Origin: CAZMGV01 sp964565925
GTDB taxonomy: Bacteria > JAGRBM01 > JAHCIT01
Direction: 5' to 3'
Assembly: GCA_964565925.1 (NCBI GenBank)
Contig: CAZMGV010000006.1
Location: forward strand, 157,289-221,288
DNA length: 64,000 bases
Shown here one piece after another: positions 52,611-63,245 of the stretch (the stretch's first letter is position 1; each line of letters opens with the position of its first letter). The position numbers and the translations under genes were made by a program. The notes under the pieces are model-generated. The model was not told where the DNA came from. It saw only the letters and a list, made by a program, of their open reading frames with translations, and did not search any database.

Positions 52611-55502
52611 TTAATTCAAGACAGGCGGCTTGGCCGGTTCGGCGGACCGGGCGGGCGGGACGGTCGTAGAGGCGCCTTTTCCCGCAGTCCCGGCGCTCCC
52701 GGTGCTCCCGGTGCCCGGCGTGCCGCCGGAAGCGGCCGGTGTGGAGCCATTCCCGTTCGCCGGCGGCAGCGTGAACCGGTTCAGTTCCGTCCGCAGCGTC
52801 GTGGACTGCTTGCGCAGCCCCATGATCGATTCGTTCAGCGTGGCCGATTCGCTGGCGTACACTTCCGAAATCCGCACGATCTCCGTCACCAGCTTCTGGA
52901 CCTCGTCACAGGTGACGGTCTCCTGGCTCTGCGCCTCGCTGATGTAGTGGATCATTTCGGTGATGTTCTTCATGGCCGAGACGATCTGGGCGGAGTGATG
53001 GCGGTGCTCGCCCAGCAGCGCCGACACGGCGGAGGCCACTTCGCGCATCTCGACGGTGGCGTGGGAGATCCGGCCCGTGCCGTGGGTCTGCTCCTGCGTC
53101 GCGCGGGCGATCTGGTTCACCATGGCGGCCACTTCGTCGAAGGCGCGGCTCACGTTGGAGGCCTCGGCCGACTGCTCGTTGGTGGTGGTGGCGATGAGCC
53201 GGACCATGGAGGCCGACCGTTCGGCCGAGCCGGCGATCTCTTTCAGCGCCTCGCCGGCGTCCTGCGACAGCGCGAGGCCCCGGTCGATGGCTTCGGAACC
53301 CTGTTCCACGGCCTTGATGGCCTTCAGCGATTCGCTCTGCAGCGCCTCGATGCGCCGCTCGATGTCGCGGGTGTTGCTGGAGGTCGAGTTGGCGAGCGCC
53401 AGGATTTCGTTGGCGACCACCGAGAAGCCCTTGCCGTGCTCGCCCGCCTGGGCGGCGATGATCGACGCGTTCAGGGAGAGCAGGTTCGTGCGGTCGGCGA
53501 TGTCCCGGATGACGCCCAAGATGTTGCCGATGTCGCTCGCCGATTCGTGCAGCGACTCGATCACGAACCGCATCTGCGAGAACGACGACCGGATCGTCTC
53601 GATACCGGTGATCATGTCGTCCACGGACTTGGTCCCGTTCTTGGCGTGACGGGCGGTCTGGCGCGCCAGCTCGTCGGTGGACTTGGCGTTGGTCTCGACC
53701 TTCGAGATGAGCCCGTTCAGCTTTTCAAGCGCGTTGGCGGAGCTGCTCGAGATGTCTTTCAGGCGGCTCACGGACGTGCCCACCTGCTCGATGGAGCGGA
53801 TCATCTCCTCGATGGCGGTGCTGGTTTCCTCGACCGACTGGGACAGTTTCACCACGTTCTGGTTGATCGTCGTGACCTGGAGCGACATCTGGCTGATGGA
53901 GTGGGAGCTTTCCTCGGCCGACTCGTTCAGCACGGAGACGTTTTCGCCGATGGACCGGATCGAGTTGTGCAGCAGCTCCAGGTTCTGCGACGCCTCGCGG
54001 ACCGACAGGATCTGGCTCTGCGCGCCCTGGGACACGCGGTCCGAGACGGCGCTGATCTGGACGATGACCAGCTCGACGCCGTCGGCGGAGCGGCCCACGC
54101 GCCGCAGCGTGAGCTGCAGCGTGTCGAGCATCTTCGAGAAGTTCTTGCCGAGATTGCCGAGCTCGTCTTCCGAGAGCACCTGCAGCTCTTTCGTCAGGTC
54201 GCCGTCGGCCACCCGCATCGCGATGTCGTTCATGCGGCCGATCGGGGTCGTGAAGTCGGCGGCGCCCAGCACGGACACCTGGAGGCTCACGATGATCATC
54301 ACGATGATGACGAAAAACGCGATCTTGGCCGTGCGGTCCAGACTTCGCTCGATGTCGGCGAACACATAGAACGTCGCCACATACTGGCCGGTGAACGAGT
54401 TGGTCTTGAGGTCATGGACCTTGACGATAACCAGCATGTCGAGGGTCTGCGGGTCCTCGATCCAGTCGCCCGGTTTCGTTTCGAGGTCTTTCCGCTCCTG
54501 GATAAGCGCAGTCAGCTTCTGGTTGAGGCCCTTCGGCAGTTTCTTGCGGTCTCCGTACAGGAACTTCCCGCTCTGGTCCAGCAGATACATGCTCTGGCTG
54601 GTGGCCTTGTCCATGGATTCCATCAGGCGGGTGGTTTCCTGGCCGCCCAGTTCGCCGTAGTCGAGGTTGGCGAACATGCTCGATTCGCCCAGCGAACCGG
54701 CGACGCTGAACGCCGTGGCCGTGAGCAGGTCGCGTCCGACCGCCACGGTCCGGCCCTGCAGGCTCCAGATGCTCAGGTAACGGTTGGTGAAAAAGAACGC
54801 CACGAGGGAGGCGACCAGCAGCAGCGAAATCGAGACGGCGATCTTGCGCTGCATGGTGACGAGCCGGATTTTTTCGGGGTAGTAGGGCTCGCTCAGCAGG
54901 CCGGAGATCTTGTCGTAGTCGTACGACACCATCATCCGGAAGAAGAAATACTGGTAGGGGACGAGCAGCAGCCCTTCGCAGGCGATGCCGATGGAGATGA
55001 ACCGGACGAGCGGAGCGGGGAAGTCGGCGAAATGGGTCAGCCCGAAATACCAGAGGACGGCCGAAAGCAGCCACAGCGTCAGGGAGCTGATCGATTCCAT
55101 GAGCGGGAACCGGGACAGCTCGTCGATGGCCCGGTGGATGAGTTCAGTCGGTACCGGACGGTTGCGCCGCAGCAGCGACCAGAGCGTCCCGTTGTCCTTG
55201 AGAAGTTTCGTGTAGTTCATCGCGCCCTGCACGATGACTGTGGCGATTACCGACAGGCCGGTAATCGCGATGAACCCGGCCGAATTGATCGTCGAGGTGT
55301 AGACGGCGAACCGCTCGGCGACGGATGAATAGATCAGGGCCCAGAGAATCGATACGGCGACGACGGCAGCGAAATAGCACAGACCCAGGGCGCGCAGCGG
55401 CAGCGGCACGTTCTCGTTGACGACGACGAAAAACGGGGCGACCCAGCGGAACTGCCGCTTCCAAACCTTGCCGAGTTCCTCGGCTGACCGTACTTTCGCC
55501 AT
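52611..55502 (-). CDS. Chemoreceptor-like protein with six membrane helices
   Basis: A 963-residue protein. Membrane helices are at about 37-59, 72-95, 136-154, 165-188, 220-238 and 390-412; a soluble region of about 150 residues (240-390) between the fifth and sixth helices is the likely sensor. A HAMP-like segment (FTTPIGRMNDIAMRVADGDL, about 417-465) leads to a long coiled signalling domain; its hairpin tip lies near 675-700 (LNASIIAAQAGEHGKGFSVVANEI), with the receptor consensus glutamate of EAARAGE changed to Gln or Ala. A Gly/Thr/Pro tail of about 50 residues ends it. Methyl-accepting proteins usually have two membrane helices. The gene follows the zinc-ribbon gene by six bases. Confidence 0.75.
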   Translation of the reverse strand: MAKVRSAEELGKVWKRQFRWVAPFFVVVNENVPLPLRALGLCYFAAVVAVSILWALIYSSVAERFAVYTSTINSAGFIAITGLSVIATVIVQGAMNYTKLLKDNGTLWSLLRRNRPVPTELIHRAIDELSRFPLMESISSLTLWLLSAVLWYFGLTHFADFPAPLVRFISIGIACEGLLLVPYQYFFFRMMVSYDYDKISGLLSEPYYPEKIRLVTMQRKIAVSISLLLVASLVAFFFTNRYLSIWSLQGRTVAVGRDLLTATAFSVAGSLGESSMFANLDYGELGGQETTRLMESMDKATSQSMYLLDQSGKFLYGDRKKLPKGLNQKLTALIQERKDLETKPGDWIEDPQTLDMLVIVKVHDLKTNSFTGQYVATFYVFADIERSLDRTAKIAFFVIIVMIIVSLQVSVLGAADFTTPIGRMNDIAMRVADGDLTKELQVLSEDELGNLGKNFSKMLDTLQLTLRRVGRSADGVELVIVQISAVSDRVSQGAQSQILSVREASQNLELLHNSIRSIGENVSVLNESAEESSHSISQMSLQVTTINQNVVKLSQSVEETSTAIEEMIRSIEQVGTSVSRLKDISSSSANALEKLNGLISKVETNAKSTDELARQTARHAKNGTKSVDDMITGIETIRSSFSQMRFVIESLHESASDIGNILGVIRDIADRTNLLSLNASIIAAQAGEHGKGFSVVANEILALANSTSSNTRDIERRIEALQSESLKAIKAVEQGSEAIDRGLALSQDAGEALKEIAGSAERSASMVRLIATTTNEQSAEASNVSRAFDEVAAMVNQIARATQEQTHGTGRISHATVEMREVASAVSALLGEHRHHSAQIVSAMKNITEMIHYISEAQSQETVTCDEVQKLVTEIVRISEVYASESATLNESIMGLRKQSTTLRTELNRFTLPPANGNGSTPAASGGTPGTGSTGSAGTAGKGASTTVPPARSAEPAKPPVLN

Positions 55503-55508
55503 GGTGTC

Positions 55509-56432
55509 CTACTGCTCCTGGTAATACCGGTCCAGAATTTCCTGGGAGATCCGGAGCTTGTCTCCGCAGTTCCGGCAGACCCAGACGCCGATCTGGTTCC
55601 GGGCTCCGCACTTGTGGCAAAGGATATAGGTTACTTCGCCCGCATCTTCCTTTGCCAGCGCTTTGGTCTCCTCGAACAGGTATTTCGGATCGGGCCGGGT
55701 TTCACGCTGGAACTCGTGCCGCAGGTCCAGTTCCGCGTCCGGCAGCGGGGCCGACAGGTCGACCGCCAGCGCGGGGCGCTCCACGAGCGGCTTTGCGGGC
55801 ACATCGTCGCCCAGCCAGTCGGGCAGGGGAGCCGCCGGCGGGGGAACGGGCTTGGCGTCCACGTCGACGATCTCCACGTCGTCATCGGCGGCATCGGCGC
55901 CGCCCACATCCACCATTTCGAGATCGCTGTCGGCGCCGGACGTCCCGGCCGGTTCTGCCGGCGCGTCGGCCTCCACCATGGACAGTTCGGCGTCGGCGTC
56001 TACGGCAGCTGGCGCAGCGGCGGCTTGCGCAGCAGCGGGTGCCGGTACGGCAACTGACGGTGTGGTAACTGCCGGTGCGGCGGCTGGCGGGGGTTCCTCG
56101 TCCAGGTTCACCATCTCGAGGTCGTCGCTCGCGGGGGCGGCCGGTTCAGGGGCCTGCGGGATAACGAGTTCAGGTTCGGGAGGCGCGGACGGCGCCATTA
56201 CTGCCGCCGGTGCTGCCACCGGTACTTCCGCCGGTTTTGCGGCGGGTTTGGCCGCCGGTTTGACGATTGCGGGCGGCGGGCGGCTCATGGCCGGAGGCCT
56301 CGTGACCGCCGGGGCGGGAGGCACCGCACCCGTCTTTTTCGCATCCAGCTGTGCGACGAGCGTATCGAGATCCATATCCCCGTCCAGGATGATCTCTTCG
56401 CCGCCGGAGGGTGGTTTTGACTGCGCTGACAT
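55509..56432 (-). CDS. Zinc-ribbon protein with repeated acidic motifs
   Basis: A 307-residue soluble protein. Four copies of an acidic motif with core D-x-E-M/I-V occur at 103-111 (DDLEMVNLD), 148-156, 169-176 and 184-192, in a Pro/Ala-rich linker. The C-terminus has a zinc ribbon, C272-x2-C275 and C286-x2-C289 (CHKCGARN, CRNCGDK). The N-terminal segment EEIILDGDMDLDTLVAQL looks like one further copy of the same peptide. I infer a scaffold that presents repeated binding peptides. It sits between the Ca-repeat exported protein and the receptor-like protein, 6-13 bases from each. Confidence 0.6.
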   Translation of the reverse strand: MSAQSKPPSGGEEIILDGDMDLDTLVAQLDAKKTGAVPPAPAVTRPPAMSRPPPAIVKPAAKPAAKPAEVPVAAPAAVMAPSAPPEPELVIPQAPEPAAPASDDLEMVNLDEEPPPAAAPAVTTPSVAVPAPAAAQAAAAPAAVDADAELSMVEADAPAEPAGTSGADSDLEMVDVGGADAADDDVEIVDVDAKPVPPPAAPLPDWLGDDVPAKPLVERPALAVDLSAPLPDAELDLRHEFQRETRPDPKYLFEETKALAKEDAGEVTYILCHKCGARNQIGVWVCRNCGDKLRISQEILDRYYQEQ

Positions 56433-56445
56433 GCCCTTGCCTACC

Positions 56446-57648
56446 TTAACCGATCCGGGCTCCGAGAAGCATCTCCACGAGCGCGCTTTCCAGCGCCTCG
56501 TGGGTGTCCCGGGGCGAGACGGCCATGAAATAGACCCAGTAATCTTTCGCCAGCACGATGCAGAGGGAGATGCGCTGCGACTGGCGGCCGTTCTTCACCG
56601 CATAGGTGGCCAGCCTCGCCGGTCCCATGGCGGTCTCCACGGTGCGCTGCTGCTCGATCACGTTGAGCAGCCGCCCGAAGGTCCGTCTGGCGAACGCCTT
56701 CGACTTGCGGTCGAACTCTTCCTCGCCGACCCGCTCGCCCGGATCGTCGCGCAGGTCGTAGCGGACCCGCACGGCGCCCTGCGTCGGCATGTTCTGGAGC
56801 TCGAAGGGAGTACCGTCGTCGGTCCAGCGGAACAGCTTGCGTTCGCGCTCGACGTTCCAGGTGTGGCTTTCGGAGAGCGCGCTGGAACCGCCGGGCACCG
56901 GGATGCGCACCAGAAAATCCGGACCCAGCGGGAAGAACGCCTGATCGTCGCCCGCTGCAGATGCAGTTTCCGCGGAGCCGGCCCCGGTTCCGTCTGCTGC
57001 CGGTCCTGCCGGCCCCACGAAAGCGGAGGGTGCGGGCGGCGGAGCCACGTCGGGAGCGGCCATCACCGCCGCCCGGTTTTTGCCGGTTGCGGCCCGGGCG
57101 GTTCTCGTCTTTCCGGTTCTGGCGGTTCCGGTCCTGTCCGCCGCGGCGGCCTTCGCCTTGCCGACCGGGCCCTTGTCGCCGGGGCGGGCGGCCGGGTCCA
57201 TGGCGGCTTCCGGCTTGCTGCGGATCGTGTCGAACTGTTCGGACGAGAGCCCGACCCGTTCGTCGCCGTCGAAATAGACGATCCGGTCCGGCGTGCCGTC
57301 GAAGTTGTCGTCGACCATCTTGAACGCGAGATTCCCGTTCGCGTAGTAGACGACGAGATCGGGCTTGCCGTCGTAGTTGCGGTCCGATTCCGTGCGCGCC
57401 ATGCGCCCGTTGGGGTTCAGAAACTCCCAGAAATCCCGGTTACCGTCGTGGTTGCGGTCGTAGCCGATCTCCGAAACGGTGCCGTCCACGAAGACGGCCC
57501 ACTTGTCCGGTTTTCCGTCTCCGTCCTTGTCGAAGGACATAATCTTGGTTTCGGGCTTTTTAGGTTCGCCCGCCCGCGCCGCGAACGGGACGGCAAGCAG
57601 GCAAAGGGCAGCCAGGTACCGGGGGCGCATTCCAGGGAAAAACTCCAT
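56446..57648 (-). CDS. Exported protein with Asp-rich calcium-type repeats
   Basis: A 400-residue protein; a second Met at 57630 would also fit. After the signal peptide (YLAALCLLAVPFAARA), four repeats of DxDGxxD type follow (SFDKDGDGKPDKW, GYDRNHDGNRDFW, ESDRNYDGKPDL, VDDNFDGTPDR), as in dockerin- or thrombospondin-type calcium loops. A Pro/Ala linker leads to a C-terminal domain (about 255-400) with GTPFELQNMPTQGAVRVRYDLRDDPGERVGEEEF that I do not recognise. It lies back to back with the giant TSP3 lipoprotein gene, sharing a 151-bp control region. Confidence 0.6.
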   Translation of the reverse strand: MEFFPGMRPRYLAALCLLAVPFAARAGEPKKPETKIMSFDKDGDGKPDKWAVFVDGTVSEIGYDRNHDGNRDFWEFLNPNGRMARTESDRNYDGKPDLVVYYANGNLAFKMVDDNFDGTPDRIVYFDGDERVGLSSEQFDTIRSKPEAAMDPAARPGDKGPVGKAKAAAADRTGTARTGKTRTARAATGKNRAAVMAAPDVAPPPAPSAFVGPAGPAADGTGAGSAETASAAGDDQAFFPLGPDFLVRIPVPGGSSALSESHTWNVERERKLFRWTDDGTPFELQNMPTQGAVRVRYDLRDDPGERVGEEEFDRKSKAFARRTFGRLLNVIEQQRTVETAMGPARLATYAVKNGRQSQRISLCIVLAKDYWVYFMAVSPRDTHEALESALVEMLLGARIG

Positions 57649-57799
57649 AATTCCCGCTGATTGTAAACGTCCGGCCCGGCACAGGGAAGGCGGAAATGGC
57701 CCCCGTGACCGCGCGTCAATCGGTCACAAAGTTTTACCCGCAGAACCGGGCCTTTCATTGCCCTTTATCCAGCAATTTCATACATTTAAGGGGTTTCAT

Positions 57800-60700
57800 A
57801 TGGTGGAAAAGTGTCCAGACTCGCCCCTCCGGCGCGCAGGCTTGCGTTTCGTCTGCCTCGCGTCCGTGTTCGTGTGCCTTCTGCTGGCGCCCGCGTGCAA
57901 TAACGGGTCGCTGCTGGACAGCGACGGCGACGGCGTCATCAACACGCAGGACGCGTTCCCCAACGACAGCCGGGAGTGGTACGACGCCGACGGCGACGGG
58001 ATCGGCGACAACGCCGACCTGGACGACGACAACGACGGCATCGCCGACGTGCTCGACGGCCCGGTGATCAACCAGGCGCTGATCGAGAAGCTGACCCGTA
58101 TCGACGCCAGCCGCGACGCCTACCCGAAATTCACGGGTAACGGCGTGCCGGACGTGGAAGAGCTGACGGCGCGCCTGTCCGACACCCACGCCGGCGGCAA
58201 CATGAACCTCTTCCAGTTCGATCCGACCCAGCAGAGCGATTTCTTCCCCGTCATGGCGGACCAGCCCGTGTCGCCGGCGACGGTGGGCACCATGGAAGTC
58301 GGCAACCTCCTGGGCGACGAACTGGACAACACGCTGCAGCAGGCCGACACCAACAGCAACGGCATCCCCGACGCGCAGGAGACGGACATCGACAGCGACG
58401 GTGTTCCGGACTATCTGGACGCCTTCCCGCGTGACGCCACCGAATCCAACGACACCGACGGCGACGGGGCCGGGGACAATACGGACTGCAACGACGACGG
58501 CCCCGGAACGACCTTTGCGGCGGCCGCGTCGTGCATTCCCGACACCGGCGCTCCGGCCGGTTCCGAGCCGGTCATCCTGATCCGCTTCGATGACGCCAGC
58601 GGGCCCATCGCCCGCTGCCCGATCGACGGGGACGTGGACGGCATCGTGGACGATCTCGGCGTGAATCCGCCGGACGATCCGCTCGACCCGGGTTTCATCA
58701 TCGTCACGACCTGCCTGGATTTCTCGACACCCTGCCTGCCGGTCAACCTGCCTACGGTCTGCCAGGACCTGCTGCCGCTGGGCGACTTCGACGGCGACAC
58801 GATTCCCAACAACACCGATCCGGACATGGACGGCGACGGCGTCGCCAACAATCTGGACCGGGATTTCCGCAAGGACGGGATTTCGGACCCGGTGGATATC
58901 GACCGTGGGCTCCCCGAACGCCCGGACTTCTTCTGCCCGAGCGATCTCGCACGGTGTGATCTCGCGCCCGACGCCATCGACGACGATGCCGACAACGACG
59001 GCTGCCCGGATCCGCCGCGCCCCGCCGGCGATCCGCGCCATATCCCGGCCTGCGTGGACGCGCCTCTGGCCACCGCCGGCGGCGGCGACGCGTTCCCGCA
59101 CGACCCGAAAGAGACCATCGACACCGACAACGACGGCGTCGGCGACAATGCCGACAACTGCCCGTTCGATCCGACCAACACCTGCGGCCTCTACGGCCCG
59201 GACGCCGATTTCGACGGCGACACGATCCCCAACAGCACCGATCCGGATATCGACGGAGACGGCGTGCCCAACGTGCAGGACCGTTTCCCGTGGAATCCGA
59301 ACGAAACCCACGACAACGATCTGGACGGCATCGGCGACAACGCCGATCCCGACGACGACAACGACGGCCTGCCGGACCTGCTCGAAGGGTTCCCGCCGTC
59401 GGTGGAGTTACTGCTTGGCAGCGGCACGACGGTTTCCACCGAACGGCTTCGCTGCGAGCTGAACTGCGCCTGCTCGGGCTCCACCCCCGACTGCACGGAG
59501 CCGGGTTTCATCTGCCAGCCGCCGGCCTCGCCCATCTGCCGCCTGGGAACCAACCCGGTGTTCCCCGATTCGGATCTGGACGGCGAGAACGATGGTGATG
59601 AATGGAAACGGCTGAATGAATGGAAGAGTATCAATATTCCAAGCGGCCAGCAGACGACGCCGATTTTTATCCAGCCGGGAAATGATATCCCGCTGTTGAC
59701 CGGCAAGCAGACCTATCCGCTGCTCGATCCGGACACCGACGGCGACGGGATTCTGGACGGTTCCGACGTGTCGCCCTACGGCGGCAACACCGGCCTGCCG
59801 GATACGGATGCGGACGGACTGATCGACGTGGTCGAGCAGTGCGATCCCGTCACGCCGCCCCTGTGCCTGGCGAGCAGTCCTGTGCCCTACGGGACCTCGG
59901 TCTCGAGCAACGACACCGACGGCGACGGGCTGCCGGACCCCAACGAAGTGGCCTTCGATCTCGACGGCAACGGGGCTTTCAACGATCCGGGCGATCTGAA
60001 CACGCTCTCCTACCAGGAAGTGTTCGCCTTCGCCGACACGGCGCAGGACACCTGCTTCAACACTCCGGGGCTCTGCACGCCGGAGCTGCAGGCCTGCGCC
60101 GCGCTGCTGCCGCCCATCTGCGTGCCGGAAGCCAACGCCGGCCGCCTGTGCCCGGCGGTCCGGACTCCGTGCCAGCAGCTGGTGCTGGTGGAACGGTTCG
60201 ATCCGGCCAACCCGGACGCGCCGCTGCCGGCCGCACCGACCATGCTGAACCCGCTGCTGGATGACACCGACGGCGACGGCCTTACCGACGGCGAGGAACT
60301 GGCCGGCCGCAAGGTGAACGGCCTCACGTTCCGGACCAACCCGCTGCTGGACGACACGGACGGCGACCTGTGGCCCGACGCCATCGACAACTGCGGCTCG
60401 ATCCCGAACCTCACGCAGTCGGATTCCGATTTCGACGGCATCGGCGACTCGTGCGATCCGTCGTTCACGCTGCTCACCAACACCTCGGCCGATTTCGACC
60501 ACGACGGGCTCTCCGACGTGGAAGAGATCCAGCCCCGCCCGCGCACGCCGTCCTGGCTGAACCGCACCTATCCGTCCAGCCCGGCGCTCGACGACACCGA
60601 CAACGACGGCGTGCTGGATATCTTCGACATCTGCCCGCTGCTCGAGGCGGCGAACCCGGAACATTCGTCGGTCTCCACCAACAACAGCGACGTGTCGGAT

Positions 60701-61021
60701 TCCGACGGCGACGGCACACCCGATTCCACCGACGGCTGCGTCTGCGAGCCGGGCAACGTCTGCACCCAGCCGGTCATCGATCCGGCCGACACCGACAGCG
60801 ACGGCACGCCCGACGAGATGGAAAACTTCGGCCTGCGCCCGGGCGGGTTCCAGACCGATCCGGCGAATCCGGATTCCGATTGCGACGGCGTGAACGACAC
60901 CGCCGACAACTGCCCCTGCACGGCGAACCCCGACCAGTCCGACTCCAACGGCAACCATGTCGGCTCCGCCTGCGAGATCGCCTTCGGCGAAACCTGCAAG
61001 ATCACCCTGGCCTGCCCGTAA
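57800..61021 (+). CDS. Giant thrombospondin-type-3 repeat lipoprotein
   Basis: A 1073-residue lipoprotein from the ATG at 57800 (AAGGGGT upstream); the long open frame to 57479 is non-coding. Lipobox-like LAPAC near residue 33. The mature protein consists of many thrombospondin type-3 calcium repeats, D-x-D-x-D-G-x-x-D (for example DSDGDGVINTQDAFPND, DADGDGIGDNADLDDDNDG, DNDNDGVLDIFDICP-like units), with paired cysteines in inserted loops. Such proteins are exported and calcium-stiffened, often on the outer surface of deltaproteobacteria. The end has a CP-rich stretch. It has no recognisable partner in cis except the divergent Ca-repeat gene. Confidence 0.8.
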   Translation: MVEKCPDSPLRRAGLRFVCLASVFVCLLLAPACNNGSLLDSDGDGVINTQDAFPNDSREWYDADGDGIGDNADLDDDNDGIADVLDGPVINQALIEKLTRIDASRDAYPKFTGNGVPDVEELTARLSDTHAGGNMNLFQFDPTQQSDFFPVMADQPVSPATVGTMEVGNLLGDELDNTLQQADTNSNGIPDAQETDIDSDGVPDYLDAFPRDATESNDTDGDGAGDNTDCNDDGPGTTFAAAASCIPDTGAPAGSEPVILIRFDDASGPIARCPIDGDVDGIVDDLGVNPPDDPLDPGFIIVTTCLDFSTPCLPVNLPTVCQDLLPLGDFDGDTIPNNTDPDMDGDGVANNLDRDFRKDGISDPVDIDRGLPERPDFFCPSDLARCDLAPDAIDDDADNDGCPDPPRPAGDPRHIPACVDAPLATAGGGDAFPHDPKETIDTDNDGVGDNADNCPFDPTNTCGLYGPDADFDGDTIPNSTDPDIDGDGVPNVQDRFPWNPNETHDNDLDGIGDNADPDDDNDGLPDLLEGFPPSVELLLGSGTTVSTERLRCELNCACSGSTPDCTEPGFICQPPASPICRLGTNPVFPDSDLDGENDGDEWKRLNEWKSINIPSGQQTTPIFIQPGNDIPLLTGKQTYPLLDPDTDGDGILDGSDVSPYGGNTGLPDTDADGLIDVVEQCDPVTPPLCLASSPVPYGTSVSSNDTDGDGLPDPNEVAFDLDGNGAFNDPGDLNTLSYQEVFAFADTAQDTCFNTPGLCTPELQACAALLPPICVPEANAGRLCPAVRTPCQQLVLVERFDPANPDAPLPAAPTMLNPLLDDTDGDGLTDGEELAGRKVNGLTFRTNPLLDDTDGDLWPDAIDNCGSIPNLTQSDSDFDGIGDSCDPSFTLLTNTSADFDHDGLSDVEEIQPRPRTPSWLNRTYPSSPALDDTDNDGVLDIFDICPLLEAANPEHSSVSTNNSDVSDSDGDGTPDSTDGCVCEPGNVCTQPVIDPADTDSDGTPDEMENFGLRPGGFQTDPANPDSDCDGVNDTADNCPCTANPDQSDSNGNHVGSACEIAFGETCKITLACP

Positions 61022-61041
61022 AAGAAACCGGCCCCAAAGCA

Positions 61042-61074
61042 AAGCGCCCGTCCCTTTTAAAGGGCCGGGCGCTT
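61042..61074. terminator. Hairpin between TSP3 lipoprotein and groEL genes
   Basis: Perfect 9-base arms (aagcgcccg and cgggcgctt) with an inner cccttt/aaaggg pairing, between two convergent genes. No T-run follows, so it may act as a bidirectional attenuating hairpin rather than a strict rho-independent terminator. Confidence 0.6.
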
Positions 61075-61114
61075 CGTGGTTCAGGGCTTTGAGGCCGCTC
61101 TGAGCGGGCGCGGC

Positions 61115-62773
<1,659 letters not shown>

Positions 62774-62854
62774 TTTGGGTAAATCCTTAAATGTGGGTTT
62801 GGTCTTGAACCGGGGTGTCCCGGGTGAAAATCGGTTTTCGCTTCAGGCTGATCG

Positions 62855-63145
62855 TCAGCCTTCGATGATGGCGAGGATGTCTTCCTCGCGCATGATCAGC
62901 AGTTCGTCGCCGGCGACGACGACTTCGGTGCCGGCATACTTGCCGAACATCACGACATCGCCCTTCTTCACGTCGAGCGGCTCCAGCTTGCCGCTCTCGG
63001 TCACGCGGCCCTTGCCGACGGCTATCACCTTGCCCTTCGACGGCTTTTCCTTCGCCGCGTCGGGGATGATGATCCCGCCCTTGGTCTTCTCTTCGTCGGC
63101 TTCGCGCTTCACAAGGATGCGGTCGCCCAGGGGTCGTAATGCCAT
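62855..63145 (-). CDS. groES: Co-chaperonin GroES
   Basis: A 96-residue cap of the GroEL ring. The N-terminal LRPLGDRILVKREADEEKTKGGIIIPD includes the mobile loop that contacts GroEL; the C-terminus AIIEG is also typical. First gene of the groESL operon. Confidence 0.97.
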   Translation of the reverse strand: MALRPLGDRILVKREADEEKTKGGIIIPDAAKEKPSKGKVIAVGKGRVTESGKLEPLDVKKGDVVMFGKYAGTEVVVAGDELLIMREEDILAIIEG

Positions 63146-63205
63146 AAACTGTGATCCTTCCTTCTCCGTTGGCCGCCTGACTGGCGGTTTTCACCGGGCC
63201 CCTGT

Positions 63206-63232
63206 CTAGCACTCAATAGGGGAGACTGCCAA
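63206..63232 (-). promoter_or_regulatory. CIRCE-like HrcA operator upstream of groES
   Basis: On the minus strand: TTGGCAGTC, nine bases, GAGTGCTAG, against the CIRCE consensus TTAGCACTC-N9-GAGTGCTAA. One half is nearly perfect (8 of 9), the other matches 7 of 9. The spacing is exactly 9. Position about 60 bp upstream of groES fits HrcA heat-shock repression. Confidence 0.65.
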
Positions 63233-63245
63233 AGGCTCCGGCGGA

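Noticed and set aside
52947..55328. 793-residue plus-strand frame opposite the chemoreceptor-like gene
   Set aside because: Antisense shadow: no ribosome-binding site and repetitive Arg/His/Val-rich composition; the minus-strand gene has recognisable domains.
57479..57799. N-terminal extension of the TSP3 gene
   Set aside because: This part overlaps the divergent exported protein gene and lacks a start site; the ATG at 57800 has a ribosome-binding site and signal peptide.
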